Shown piece by piece: positions 5,286 to 13,774 of a DNA stretch of 26,464 nucleotides. Where the stretch lies: assembly GCA_030673645.1 (NCBI GenBank), contig DAOVIO010000040.1:1-26464 (forward strand). Reading direction: 5' to 3'. The stretch comes from JAGLSB01 sp023135955. GTDB lineage: Bacteria; Bacteroidota; Bacteroidia; Bacteroidales; GCA-2748055. The stretch's first letter is position 1, and every line of letters starts with the position of its first letter. Both the position numbers and the translations under genes were made by a program. The notes under the pieces were generated by a model. That model ran no database searches, was not told the DNA's origin, and saw only the letters and a list, made by a program, of their open reading frames with translations.

Positions 5286-8006
5286 TTAAAAATTATCTTG
5301 CCATGGAATCCTCTTATTATATTTTAAATCTTGTAATAAAGAAGACTTTGCATTGATTTGAAAGTTAAAGCTTTTATATTTACCAAATGGAACTGCAGTT
5401 AATCTCATCTCCCAACAATGCAAATCTCTAAAAATACTCATATTAGAAGTAGTTACTTTTGCAAGTTTAAAATCATAACCCGTATTGAATCCTATTTTCC
5501 ACTTTGGAGTAAGGCTAAAGTCCCCAGTTAGTCTAACTGTTTGTATAATTCTGGCATCAGCAATAGTTTTCGTATAATTAAGAGAATAATCTATCCTCAG
5601 GCTCCACGGAATACTGAAATCTACATATTCGCCGTAATAATAATCTTCATCAAAAGCATCATATTCCTCTCTCAATGTACCAGGCTCTTCCTGTGGAGTT
5701 ATATCAGGTGATTCTTCCGGTCCATCTTCTTTAGATTTTCCTGTACCTCCTTTAAGGTTTAGCCCCATTGTCAATCCCGCATTTGTAAGTCTAACAAGTT
5801 TTCCACTACGACTGTATTCTGACACATTAATTCTTTTGTTTAGGCTATCGGCAGCATATGGATCCATACTTCCCCGAAAACTGACGTTGATCTTATTCTG
5901 AAAGATCCTTGTATTACCATTAAAAGAAATAGGTCTGAACTTGATGGAATCATCAAAATTCATATTGGTTGAAAAATTCATATTATCAAGTAGTTTAACC
6001 TTCTTCATTTCTTCAGTAGAATCGGTTTCGGTCTTAATCTTGGCTTCAACATTATTTCTCAAGGCAAAAGACATTGTTTTGGAACTTCTACCTAGAGTTG
6101 GAGTGCCATATATTGCCCCATCATAAATTGAATAACGCTTAATAAATTCACCATTCTCATCATATAAGTCTCTATAATACTCGGGCACTAAAGATGATAC
6201 ATCAGGAATATAACTGAAGCTAACTGTTGGAGACATTACATGCCTGATAATTTGTATTTTACTATCTTCCTTAAATTGATACATTCCATATATTTTTGGG
6301 GCAAGACTTGCTGAAATTGAGGGGTAATATGAATGTGCATAAGTAAGTCCATGAATAGTATCTGTAACTTCATCGTAATAAGTTGAATCCTCTTTAGCAT
6401 GATAAACCATCTCCCATGATTTCTGATATCGCTCAGTATAGGCTACACCATTATAGCTAAGATTTGGAGAAAAAGTAAAATTCTTAATTCTTTTAGGTTT
6501 GTAATTCCATGTAATTGGGATAGTATGCCTAAACCCATTCTTCATATCTGACCAAACAGAATTTGTAAATAACAGAGTGTCAACTGTTGCAATTCTATTA
6601 TCAAGGCTACTGCTATAACTCAATTGAATATCCTCCCAAAAGCCACCATTCCCGGCAGTATTTTTGAAACGAAAGGGATAAATTCTCGACATATTCATAG
6701 AAACTTTAGGCAAATTCAAATTTACACCTCCGGTATTAGAATTCTGTGTATGATTAGCACTTGCAGACAAATTAAAAGGAGTACCGGGCCAGCTTCTTTG
6801 AAAAGATATACTCGAGGATTTAGTATTGGTCAAAGCATTTGTTAGTACCCTACTATGATTTTGGTCAAAACGACTTGTGGATAAATTTACACTGGCACTG
6901 AATCTCTGATTCGGATTTGCCTTTGAGTCCTGAGCATGTGACCACATTATTGAATAATCAGATGACTTTACATAATCATCTAAGCCTTTTTCACCAGCTA
7001 TATTCTGGTATATTCTGGCATTAAAACTACCATTAAATTTATATCGTTTACGGTATTTAGTACCTACACGTAAGCCCCATGTTCCATTAGTATATATATC
7101 GCCGGTTACTGTTAAATCTACATATTCATTAATTGCAAAATAATAGCCGCCATTTCGGAGATAGAAACCCCTTCCCATCTCTTCTCCATATTGAGGGATT
7201 AACAATCCGGAAGTGTTTGTAGTCGTATTTGGGAAAAATCCAAAAGGCAATCCAATAGGAAGAGGAATATCAGCAAAGACAAGGTAGGCAGGTCCGGATA
7301 TAATCTTTTCTCCTGGAATAGATTTCGCCTTTGTCAGAGCCACATAGAAATGTGGATGGACTGCATCACAAGTTGAATATTTCCCGTCTTTAATATGAAT
7401 ATGACCATATTCATCTTTCTTGGTTTTCTGCGCGTGTAAGTAACCTCCATCCTGTTCAGTTCTGACTTCTTTAATAAGTCCTCGTTTAGTTTTAAAATTA
7501 TAATGTAGTTCCTTGGCTTCAAGATCTTGAACATCATCTTTAAAAACCGGATTTCCAACGATCTTACCTGTTGAATCGGGTAAACCTTTTGCGAAAACAA
7601 TATTTGTACTCATATCAAATTCAATATAGTCTGCAGCCAGCTCCATCTCTCCATAAGTAACAATAGCATCATTATAGAGATAAACCTTCTTGTTCGTACG
7701 GCCAAATATAACTGAATCGACTGCACTGTATACAACATCAAGTTCAATACTACTATTTTCCTCAGAGCTATCTACCATAGCAAGAGTATCCATTTCAGTA
7801 ATCAAATTCTTACTGAAAATAGAATCAATAGGTAAACGATCTACCATCAATGAATCTGAATCATTTACCAGATTCTTTCTATATAGAGAGTCATTAGATA
7901 AACTGTTTGTTAGTAATGAATCCAAATCATTCTGCCCAAAAGAATTCCTGTTAGAAACAAAACAAAATGTTGATATTATGAGTAATATATTTAGAAATTT
8001 GCACAA
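5286..8006 (-). CDS. lptD: LPS-assembly outer-membrane protein LptD
   Basis: Predicted outer-membrane beta-barrel of 906 residues that inserts lipopolysaccharide into the outer leaflet. It begins with a signal peptide (MCKFLNILLIISTFCFVSN, cleavage near residues 20-25). An OstA/LptA-like periplasmic domain follows (about 90-215; e.g. LYNDAIVTYGEMELAADYIE). Then comes the conserved entry to the barrel, IPLPIGLPFGFFPN then GLLIPQYGEEMGRGFYLRNG (about 248-289), and a long run of alternating strands. An acidic, Pro-rich insert lies near residues 757-795. The start is a TTG: no ATG is in frame near the signal peptide and a TAG lies only four codons upstream. TAGTTTTG on the minus strand (8054-8061) matches a -7 element about 48 bases upstream; no -33 partner was found. 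It is divergent from the cell-wall amidase gene. Confidence 0.9.
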   Translation of the reverse strand: MCKFLNILLIISTFCFVSNRNSFGQNDLDSLLTNSLSNDSLYRKNLVNDSDSLMVDRLPIDSIFSKNLITEMDTLAMVDSSEENSSIELDVVYSAVDSVIFGRTNKKVYLYNDAIVTYGEMELAADYIEFDMSTNIVFAKGLPDSTGKIVGNPVFKDDVQDLEAKELHYNFKTKRGLIKEVRTEQDGGYLHAQKTKKDEYGHIHIKDGKYSTCDAVHPHFYVALTKAKSIPGEKIISGPAYLVFADIPLPIGLPFGFFPNTTTNTSGLLIPQYGEEMGRGFYLRNGGYYFAINEYVDLTVTGDIYTNGTWGLRVGTKYRKRYKFNGSFNARIYQNIAGEKGLDDYVKSSDYSIMWSHAQDSKANPNQRFSASVNLSTSRFDQNHSRVLTNALTNTKSSSISFQRSWPGTPFNLSASANHTQNSNTGGVNLNLPKVSMNMSRIYPFRFKNTAGNGGFWEDIQLSYSSSLDNRIATVDTLLFTNSVWSDMKNGFRHTIPITWNYKPKRIKNFTFSPNLSYNGVAYTERYQKSWEMVYHAKEDSTYYDEVTDTIHGLTYAHSYYPSISASLAPKIYGMYQFKEDSKIQIIRHVMSPTVSFSYIPDVSSLVPEYYRDLYDENGEFIKRYSIYDGAIYGTPTLGRSSKTMSFALRNNVEAKIKTETDSTEEMKKVKLLDNMNFSTNMNFDDSIKFRPISFNGNTRIFQNKINVSFRGSMDPYAADSLNKRINVSEYSRSGKLVRLTNAGLTMGLNLKGGTGKSKEDGPEESPDITPQEEPGTLREEYDAFDEDYYYGEYVDFSIPWSLRIDYSLNYTKTIADARIIQTVRLTGDFSLTPKWKIGFNTGYDFKLAKVTTSNMSIFRDLHCWEMRLTAVPFGKYKSFNFQINAKSSLLQDLKYNKRIPWQDNF

Positions 8007-8119
8007 GTTTAAATACTATTTTTACAGAATAAAAGTTATCCTTGAATATGTCGCAAAACTAATTAAAATAAGCAAGAATGATACCATTGGGGATCAGGAT
8101 TTGTCAACATTTAAAACGG

Positions 8120-9253
8120 ATGAAAGAACTCTTTCTTGTATTATTGGTCATTTTTTTGAATTATCCATTAGTAGATGGTTATTCTACACCTCCAATATCT
8201 GAGAAGGTAAGTATTGTTGTTATCGATCCGGGGCATGGAGGAAAAGATCCTGGTGCTTTGGGATCAAAGATTAAAGAAAAGGATGTTGTTTTGGGAATAT
8301 CTTTAAAAGTTGGAGAGCTGATTAACAAAAATTTCGATGATGTAGAAGTTATATATACAAGAGATACAGATGTATTTATTCCTTTAGATGAAAGAGCGGC
8401 AATAGCTAATAAAAATAAAGCTGATCTATTTATAAGTATTCATGCAAACTCCCTTCCAAAATCCAGAGCATATGGTACTGAAACATTTGTTATGGGTATA
8501 AGTAAAGATGCCGGAAATTTTGAAGTTGCCAAAAAGGAAAACTCTGTAATTAATCTGGAAGAAAATTATGAAACCAAATATGAAGGTTTCGATCCAAATA
8601 GTATCGATTCATACATTATTTTTTCTGTGATGCAAAAAACCTTTCAGGGACATAGCATTGCTTTTGCGCAAATGGTGGAGGATGAATTTAAGTCAAAGGC
8701 AAATCGTCATAGTCGGGGAGTTAAGCAAGATGGATTTTGGGTATTATGGAGGACAACTATGCCTAGTGTATTAATTGAAACAGGCTTTCTCTCAGATGGC
8801 TCTGAAGAAAATTTTCTTGGAACCGATAATGGGCAGGATATTATTGCGTCTGCTATTTATAGAGCATTTAGACAATATAAAGAATCTATTGAAAAGAATA
8901 GTCATTTTATTGATGTAATTGAAGAAGTAAAAGCGAAGGATGTAAATCCCTTTTCTACCCTACAAGCATCAGAATCAGATAATTCTAGTTCTGAGTTATA
9001 CTTTAAAGTGCAGGTTATTGTTTCCAAAAACAATTTGGACAAAGACAATGAATATTTTAAGGATTACGAAAATGTAGAAGAATTTAAATCAGGTAGTTGG
9101 TATAAATATGCTGTGGGCAAAACTAAATCCTATAGAGAAATAATTAATTACTGTTCCAATGTAAAGAAAAGTCATCCTGATGCGTTCGTAATTGCTATAA
9201 AGAATAATGAAATTATTAAATTAAAGGATGCACTTGAGGAAATAAACCGTTAA
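8120..9253 (+). CDS. N-acetylmuramoyl-L-alanine amidase (Amidase_3) with C-terminal SPOR-like module
   Basis: Zinc hydrolase that cuts the bond between MurNAc and the stem peptide, as in daughter-cell separation. The 377-residue form starts with a signal peptide (MKELFLVLLVIFLNYPLVDG). Amidase_3 motifs are DPGHGGKDPGA with His39, Glu53 in IKEKDVVL, SIHAN with His108, and VLIETGFLS with the catalytic Glu220. A long insert after SIHAN (about 125-175) is typical of this phylum's enzymes and may cover the active site as in autoinhibited AmiB-type amidases (inference). Residues from about 296 resemble a SPOR fold (SWYKYAVG, HPDAFVIAI), which would target septal peptidoglycan. ATG at 8120 is chosen over an upstream ATG at 8078, which would put 14 polar residues before the signal peptide. 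mlaD follows after 85 bases. Confidence 0.92.
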   Translation: MKELFLVLLVIFLNYPLVDGYSTPPISEKVSIVVIDPGHGGKDPGALGSKIKEKDVVLGISLKVGELINKNFDDVEVIYTRDTDVFIPLDERAAIANKNKADLFISIHANSLPKSRAYGTETFVMGISKDAGNFEVAKKENSVINLEENYETKYEGFDPNSIDSYIIFSVMQKTFQGHSIAFAQMVEDEFKSKANRHSRGVKQDGFWVLWRTTMPSVLIETGFLSDGSEENFLGTDNGQDIIASAIYRAFRQYKESIEKNSHFIDVIEEVKAKDVNPFSTLQASESDNSSSELYFKVQVIVSKNNLDKDNEYFKDYENVEEFKSGSWYKYAVGKTKSYREIINYCSNVKKSHPDAFVIAIKNNEIIKLKDALEEINR

Positions 9254-9338
9254 CTTTGTGATTCTAATTATTTAAATTAGATTCTTCTTCATGTATTTAT
9301 ACAATATCATGATCGTTTTATCTTAAATATTTTTTTGA

Positions 9339-10286
9339 ATGAAAATTAAAGCAGAGGCCAAAATTGGCATTATTGTATTGGCAACTTTTCTCGTGGTTTA
9401 TTGGGGAATCAATTACCTGAAAGGTAGGAATATTCTAAAAAAAACAGATGTATTCTATACCGTATTTAATAACGTGCAAGGATTAGATCCTTCTGCAGCT
9501 GTAATGCTGAACGGATATAAAGTTGGGCTTATCTCAGGAATTAATTTTAAAAAAGAAAGTCTTACAGATATAATTGTTTCATTTTCAGTCGATCATAAAT
9601 TTAATATTCCTAAAGGTTCTTTAGTCGAATTATTCAGTGCTGACATGTTAGGTACAAAGGCATTACAGATTCTACCTGCTAATAGTTTAGAATTCCATAA
9701 TTATGGCGATACACTTAAATCAACTGTAAAGGCTGACATGATTTCATCATTAACCAGTGAGTTTATCCCTCTTAAAGAGTCAGCTGAAAATTTAATCATT
9801 AATTTGGATTCTGTAGTCAACTCTTTAGGTTTTATTCTGAATGTTGAGACTAGTATGAATATTCAAAAATCTTTCGCAAACCTGGAAAGTAGCTCCAGGC
9901 AACTTAATGAGCAATTAAATGAAGGTGATTTAAAGGATATGCTAAATTCTCTTGCTGAGTTTTCTAATACTCTCAATAATAATAAAGAAAAACTTGATAC
10001 AGTATTTAATAATATGACTATAATATCTGACTCTATAGCCTCCGCCAATATTAAAGGATTGATTTCTTCAGCTAATAATAGCTTCGCAAATTTGGCTCAA
10101 ATGCTCGATTCAATAAATTATGGTCAAGGAAGTTTAGGTAAATTTTCTAAGGATGATTCCGTATATAATAATTTAAATGCATCACTTGAGAGTTTGAATT
10201 TACTTCTTGAAGATTTAAAAGAGAATCCTGATAGATATGTTCAATTTTCTATTTTTGGAGGAAAAAATAAATCTAAAAAAGACTAG
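9339..10286 (+). CDS. MCE/MlaD-family lipid-transport protein
   Basis: Inner-membrane-anchored periplasmic protein of the MCE family, which carries phospholipids between membranes as part of Mla-type systems. The 315-residue protein has one N-terminal transmembrane helix (about 8-25), then the MCE domain (about 36-115; DVFYTVFNNVQGLDPSAAV, LNGYKVGLISGI, LLGTKAL-like DMLGTKALQILP). The C-terminal half is a long Ser/Asn/Leu-rich helical region that would form a coiled-coil stalk. No ATPase or permease partner (MlaF/MlaE) is next to it here; in this phylum they often lie elsewhere. Its position after the amidase is a common arrangement in the group. The specific substrate is not known from the sequence. 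Confidence 0.9.
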   Translation: MKIKAEAKIGIIVLATFLVVYWGINYLKGRNILKKTDVFYTVFNNVQGLDPSAAVMLNGYKVGLISGINFKKESLTDIIVSFSVDHKFNIPKGSLVELFSADMLGTKALQILPANSLEFHNYGDTLKSTVKADMISSLTSEFIPLKESAENLIINLDSVVNSLGFILNVETSMNIQKSFANLESSSRQLNEQLNEGDLKDMLNSLAEFSNTLNNNKEKLDTVFNNMTIISDSIASANIKGLISSANNSFANLAQMLDSINYGQGSLGKFSKDDSVYNNLNASLESLNLLLEDLKENPDRYVQFSIFGGKNKSKKD

Positions 10287-10540
10287 ATTTTGATAAAAAT
10301 ATCTGTTATAAGAATAACACCCTTATTATTTGAATTATTTGATTGACTAATAACCTGTTTTTGTTGACGAAATTATTAATCAATGTAAAGAAATTTGAAC
10401 TCTTACATTAAGAATACAGTCTAAATAATTAACAACCAATTTTTTAAGGATATATTTTCTATATTACTAAAGATCAACTAATTAATATTTTTTATTTTTT
10501 TTTTAATATTTAATAGGCTGAAAATAAATGCAATATGGAA

Positions 10541-10571
10541 TTTGTGACAAAGTCAAGTGTAATTATGTTTT
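10541..10571 (+). promoter_or_regulatory. Predicted dnaA promoter
   Basis: TTTG at 10541-10544 and TATGTTTT at 10564-10571 are exactly 19 bases apart, matching TTTG-N19-TAnnTTTG at all but the last position. Transcription would begin near 10578, giving a leader of about 78 bases. Confidence 0.5.
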
Positions 10572-10577
10572 TTTTTT

Positions 10578-10618
10578 AGGTATTTTTTCACAAACTTAGC
10601 TATTCGTTAAAAATACCT
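10578..10618 (+). promoter_or_regulatory. Stem-loop at the predicted 5' end of the dnaA mRNA
   Basis: AGGTATTTTT (10578-10587) and AAAAATACCT (10609-10618) are perfect 10-base inverted repeats around a 21-base loop. The left arm starts where transcription is predicted to start, so the mRNA could begin with this stem. It ends 37 bases before the start codon. Confidence 0.55.
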
Positions 10619-10655
10619 GGAAATAAAAAATTAACCCTAAAAATTTAGCTTCTTA

Positions 10656-12077
10656 ATGCATAACGAAGTATGGAATAGCTGTCTGAAAGTTATCAAGGAT
10701 AACGTCCCGTCTATAAGTTTCCGCACCTGGTTTGAGCCAATTGTTCCAATGAAAGTTGAGGACAGTATTCTAACAATACAGGTACCCAGTCCCTTCTTCT
10801 ATGAATATCTTGAAGAACAGTATATTGATATTTTAAGAAAAGTTCTAAGAAAAGAGTTAGGTAATGACGCTAAACTTGAGTATAGTGTTGTTATGCAGAA
10901 TAATTCTTTTACAAACAACAAACCATATACGGTTAAGTTCCCAGCCCGAAATAGTAAGGAACTAAAAAATAAACCCGTCATTCTTCCTATAGATCCAGAT
11001 GAAGTCGGGATAAAAAATCCTTTTGTAATTCCTGGTATTAAGAAGCTTAATATTGACCCAAGGCTTAATCCAACATATTCTTTTAATAATTTTATTGAAG
11101 GAGAATGTAATCGACTAGCCCGTTCAGCAAGTTATGCCGTTTCAAATAATCCGGGTGGAACTGCTTTTAATCCTTTGCTTATATATGGTGATTCAGGATT
11201 AGGGAAAACTCACCTTGCACAAGCTATAGGAATAGAAGTTAAAGAAAAATTTCCAGAGAAAACTGTTTTATACGTTAATGCAAATAAATTTCAAACTCAG
11301 TTTGTAGATTCCATTCGTAATAATAACAAAAACGATTTCCTCCATTTCTATCAAATGATTGATATTCTCATTATTGATGATGTTCATGAATTTGCCGGAA
11401 AAGAAAAAACTCAGGACACTTTCTTTCATATCTTTAATCATCTTCATCAGGCAGGAAAGCAATTAATTCTTACTAGCGATAAACCTCCTGTTGAATTAGT
11501 AGGAATGGAGCAGCGTTTGTTATCTAGATTTAAATGGGGGCTATCTGCTGACCTTCAGTCACCTGATTATGAAACAAGAGTTGCAATTTTAAAGAAAAAA
11601 ATATACAATGACGGAATAGACATTCCTGATGAAGTTGTTGAATATATTTCGACCCATATTACAGAAAATATTAGAGAACTGGAAGGTGCTCTTATATCTC
11701 TGTTAGCTCAGTCAACCCTGAATAAAAAAGAAATTACTCTTGATTTAACTCGGGAAATGATTGATAAGCTTATAAAAAATACAAAACGTGAAATCTCAAT
11801 AGATTATATCCAAAAAGTTGTTTGTAGCTATTTTAATATTGGTGTAGAAAATCTTCAGTCTAAAACCAGAAAGCGAGAAATTGTTCAAGCCAGACAAGTA
11901 GCTATGTATTTCTCCAAAAGTCTGACAAAATCATCCCTGGCTACAATCGGGACACAAATTGGGGGTAAAGATCATGCAACTGTATTGCATGCATGTAAAA
12001 CAGTAAATAATCTGATCGATACAGATAAACGATTTAGATTACAAGTAGATGAAATTGAAAAAAAATTAAAAATATGA
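10656..12077 (+). CDS. dnaA: Chromosomal replication initiator protein DnaA
   Basis: AAA+ ATPase that binds DnaA boxes and opens the origin. The 473-residue protein has all four domains. Domain I (1-80) is the partner-binding module; domain II is a variable linker. Domain III has Walker A GDSGLGKT (178-185), Walker B ILIIDD (237-242), a candidate Arg finger Arg291 in RLLSRF, and the sensor II Arg340 in ENIRELEGAL. Domain IV carries the DNA-binding helix-turn-helix with RKREIVQARQVAMY (405-418) and the signature GGKDHATVLHA (436-446). No dnaN or recF is adjacent; the gene stands alone between mlaD and a transporter gene, with its own promoter and terminator. This is common in the phylum and says nothing firm about the position of oriC. 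Confidence 0.98.
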   Translation: MHNEVWNSCLKVIKDNVPSISFRTWFEPIVPMKVEDSILTIQVPSPFFYEYLEEQYIDILRKVLRKELGNDAKLEYSVVMQNNSFTNNKPYTVKFPARNSKELKNKPVILPIDPDEVGIKNPFVIPGIKKLNIDPRLNPTYSFNNFIEGECNRLARSASYAVSNNPGGTAFNPLLIYGDSGLGKTHLAQAIGIEVKEKFPEKTVLYVNANKFQTQFVDSIRNNNKNDFLHFYQMIDILIIDDVHEFAGKEKTQDTFFHIFNHLHQAGKQLILTSDKPPVELVGMEQRLLSRFKWGLSADLQSPDYETRVAILKKKIYNDGIDIPDEVVEYISTHITENIRELEGALISLLAQSTLNKKEITLDLTREMIDKLIKNTKREISIDYIQKVVCSYFNIGVENLQSKTRKREIVQARQVAMYFSKSLTKSSLATIGTQIGGKDHATVLHACKTVNNLIDTDKRFRLQVDEIEKKLKI

Positions 12078-12082
12078 CAAGC

Positions 12083-12112
12083 AAAGCAGGTTCTTCGGAA
12101 CCTGCTTTTTTT
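12083..12112 (+). terminator. Rho-independent terminator after dnaA
   Basis: AAAGCAGGTTC (12083-12093) pairs perfectly with GAACCTGCTTT around a TTCG tetraloop closed by C-G, one of the most stable RNA loops, and runs into a T tract. It starts six bases after the dnaA stop and isolates dnaA from the transporter gene downstream. Confidence 0.92.
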
Positions 12113-12123
12113 AAATTAATATA

Positions 12124-13005
12124 ATGGTATTCATTCTTCTTAGTATTCTCTCTGCAACAAGTATTTTTTTTGTTTTCAGATATATAAGTAAACTCAAAAT
12201 TCCTTCCCTACCCGTTATAGTAATAAATTATTCAATTGCTTCAACTATTGGATTTTTAGTAGGCGGTGAAAAATTAGCATTCAATAAATTTTACAATAGC
12301 GATTGGTTTTTACTTGCCTTCATTATCGGCATATTGTTTATTTTGTTATTTTTTTTACTTGGCAAATCAACTCAAGCATCAGGAATGTCTATTACAACTG
12401 TTGCAAGTAAAATGTCTGTTGTAATCCCTATTAGTTTTTCTTTACTAAAAGATCCTTCTGATCAACCTGGATTATTAAAATTTGCTGGTATTCTTATCGC
12501 CTTGGTTGCCGTATACCTTACAATTTACCAAAGAGATAGTTTGCAAACCAAGCGTGCGAAAATTGGATACCCCATTCTTTTATTTATAGGAATGGGATTC
12601 GTCGATTCTCTTGTGAAATATTCTCAATATAAATATGTAAACAATGAGGAATCTGGTTATTTCTCGGCTATGCTATTCCTTATATCATTTCTGACAGGCT
12701 TAGTAATCCTTATTTTTAGAAAAAATGAATGGACTGGTTTAAAAGACGCAAGGGTAATAGTTTTAGGAATAGTTTTAGGAATAGTTAATTTTGGTTCTAT
12801 ATACTTCCTGATAAGAGCTTTAAATTTCAAAAATGTAAATGGTATTGGCATAGATAGCTCTATTGTGTTTGGTATAAACAATTCTACAATAGTTTTGCTT
12901 TCAGTTTTAGCTGGCATGCTTATTTTTCGTGAAAAATTGAGTGGAATAAATAAAATAGGAATTTCCCTATCTATATTGGCTATAATTATTTTTAGTATTG
13001 CATAA
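12124..13005 (+). CDS. EamA/DMT-superfamily transporter
   Basis: Integral inner-membrane protein of 293 residues with about ten predicted transmembrane helices in two repeats of five, the plan of the drug/metabolite transporter (EamA) superfamily. The first half begins VFILLSILSATSIFFVFRYI. It ends around VALVAVYLTIY, the usual pattern of a closing helix with small residues. The second half starts at about IGYPILLFIGMGFVDSLVKY and ends in KIGISLSILAIIIFSIA. The substrate cannot be read from the sequence; relatives move amino acids, nucleosides or metabolites. The start lies just 12 bases after the dnaA terminator, so its promoter must overlap the end of dnaA or the terminator, or it depends on readthrough. 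The next gene follows after one base. Confidence 0.82.
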   Translation: MVFILLSILSATSIFFVFRYISKLKIPSLPVIVINYSIASTIGFLVGGEKLAFNKFYNSDWFLLAFIIGILFILLFFLLGKSTQASGMSITTVASKMSVVIPISFSLLKDPSDQPGLLKFAGILIALVAVYLTIYQRDSLQTKRAKIGYPILLFIGMGFVDSLVKYSQYKYVNNEESGYFSAMLFLISFLTGLVILIFRKNEWTGLKDARVIVLGIVLGIVNFGSIYFLIRALNFKNVNGIGIDSSIVFGINNSTIVLLSVLAGMLIFREKLSGINKIGISLSILAIIIFSIA

Positions 13006-13006
13006 A

Positions 13007-13615
13007 ATGACAGATAGTTTCAAAACCATATCTTCTCCATCCGAAGGACTTTTTAAAGATAAGGGTAGTAAATTTTTGGCTTTTGCATATCCTGTTAGTA
13101 ATGAAGAAGAAATTGGCCAAATCCTAAATTCGATGCGAAAAGAATTCCATGATGCAAGACATCATTGTTATGCATGGATGCTTGGTGAGGAAAAAGAGCA
13201 TTTTAGAGTAAATGATGATGGAGAGCCATCAAACTCTGCTGGAAAACCTATACTTGGACAAATACAATCAAAAGATCTTAGCAATATTCTTATCGTTGTT
13301 GTGAGATATTTCGGGGGAACACTATTAGGGATAGGCGGACTTATGCAGGCTTATAAAACTGCTGCTAAAGAAGCGCTGGAATCTGCAAAGATTATTAAAA
13401 AGTATATTCACAAGATATATCTCGTTCAATTTAAATATGAAGAAATGAATTCGGTAATGAAAGTTCTAAAGGATTTGAGACTTGAACATTTCGATCAGGT
13501 CTTTGAACTAAACTGTAGTTTAAAAGTTAGAGTAAAAAGAAGTGTACATGAAAAGTTTGAAAAATCATTTGAATTGAACGAGAATATCAAGATCGAATTT
13601 ATTAGAGAAGAGTGA
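13007..13615 (+). CDS. IMPACT/YigZ-family protein
   Basis: Member of the UPF0029/IMPACT family (E. coli YigZ), 202 residues. The N-terminal domain shows the family signatures FHDARHHCYAW (47-57), DDGEPSNSAGKPIL (70-83) and VVVRYFGGTLLGIGGL (97-112). The C-terminal part (about 135-202) fits the ferredoxin-like second domain of YigZ proteins. The biochemical role is not settled: structures suggest nucleic-acid or elongation-factor-like binding, and some relatives are annotated as regulators or proline dipeptidase-associated. I chose ATG at 13007, one base after the transporter stop, over a TTG at 12998 that overlaps the transporter gene. The pair is probably one operon. Confidence 0.9.
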   Translation: MTDSFKTISSPSEGLFKDKGSKFLAFAYPVSNEEEIGQILNSMRKEFHDARHHCYAWMLGEEKEHFRVNDDGEPSNSAGKPILGQIQSKDLSNILIVVVRYFGGTLLGIGGLMQAYKTAAKEALESAKIIKKYIHKIYLVQFKYEEMNSVMKVLKDLRLEHFDQVFELNCSLKVRVKRSVHEKFEKSFELNENIKIEFIREE

Positions 13616-13774
13616 AAGTTATTGACCTTTTATCAACAAGCATTTATTTTGATTAGAATGATATGTACTTTTACTTTATAAATCATAACAATTAATTTGA
13701 ATATAATGTAAAAGCTGCCATCTAATCGATATATAAGTCAAAATCAAGTTGTTTCAACGAAAAAGAACTAACAC

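Larger units (their letters stand above)
10287..10655. other. AT-rich gene-free region upstream of dnaA
   Basis: This 369-base stretch has no credible gene. It contains very AT-rich tracts (e.g. 10481-10515) and runs of T. Its last 115 bases hold the predicted dnaA promoter and leader stem-loop. I looked for DnaA boxes (TTATCCACA) and found none in it, so an origin is not supported, although the AT-rich tract would suit an unwinding element. Confidence 0.6.

Noticed and set aside
6876..6884. Perfect DnaA box TGTGGATAA
   Set aside because: It is a single site within the lptD coding sequence with no second box nearby, so chance is the simpler explanation.
8078..8119. Upstream ATG for the amidase
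   Set aside because: It would add 14 polar/basic residues before a clear signal peptide that starts at the ATG at 8120.
7690..8202. Plus-strand frame of 170 codons overlapping lptD and the start of the amidase
   Set aside because: It is antisense to the lptD N-terminus and out of frame with the amidase, with a low-complexity Ser-rich product. The two real genes explain the region.
9263..9285. Small inverted repeat TCTAATT...AATTAGA after the amidase gene, as a terminator
   Set aside because: The stem is only seven A/T-rich pairs and no T run follows; mlaD is probably read from the same transcript.
10287..10655. Possible replication origin next to dnaA
   Set aside because: The region is AT-rich, but I found no TTATCCACA-type boxes. 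In this phylum dnaA is often not next to oriC.
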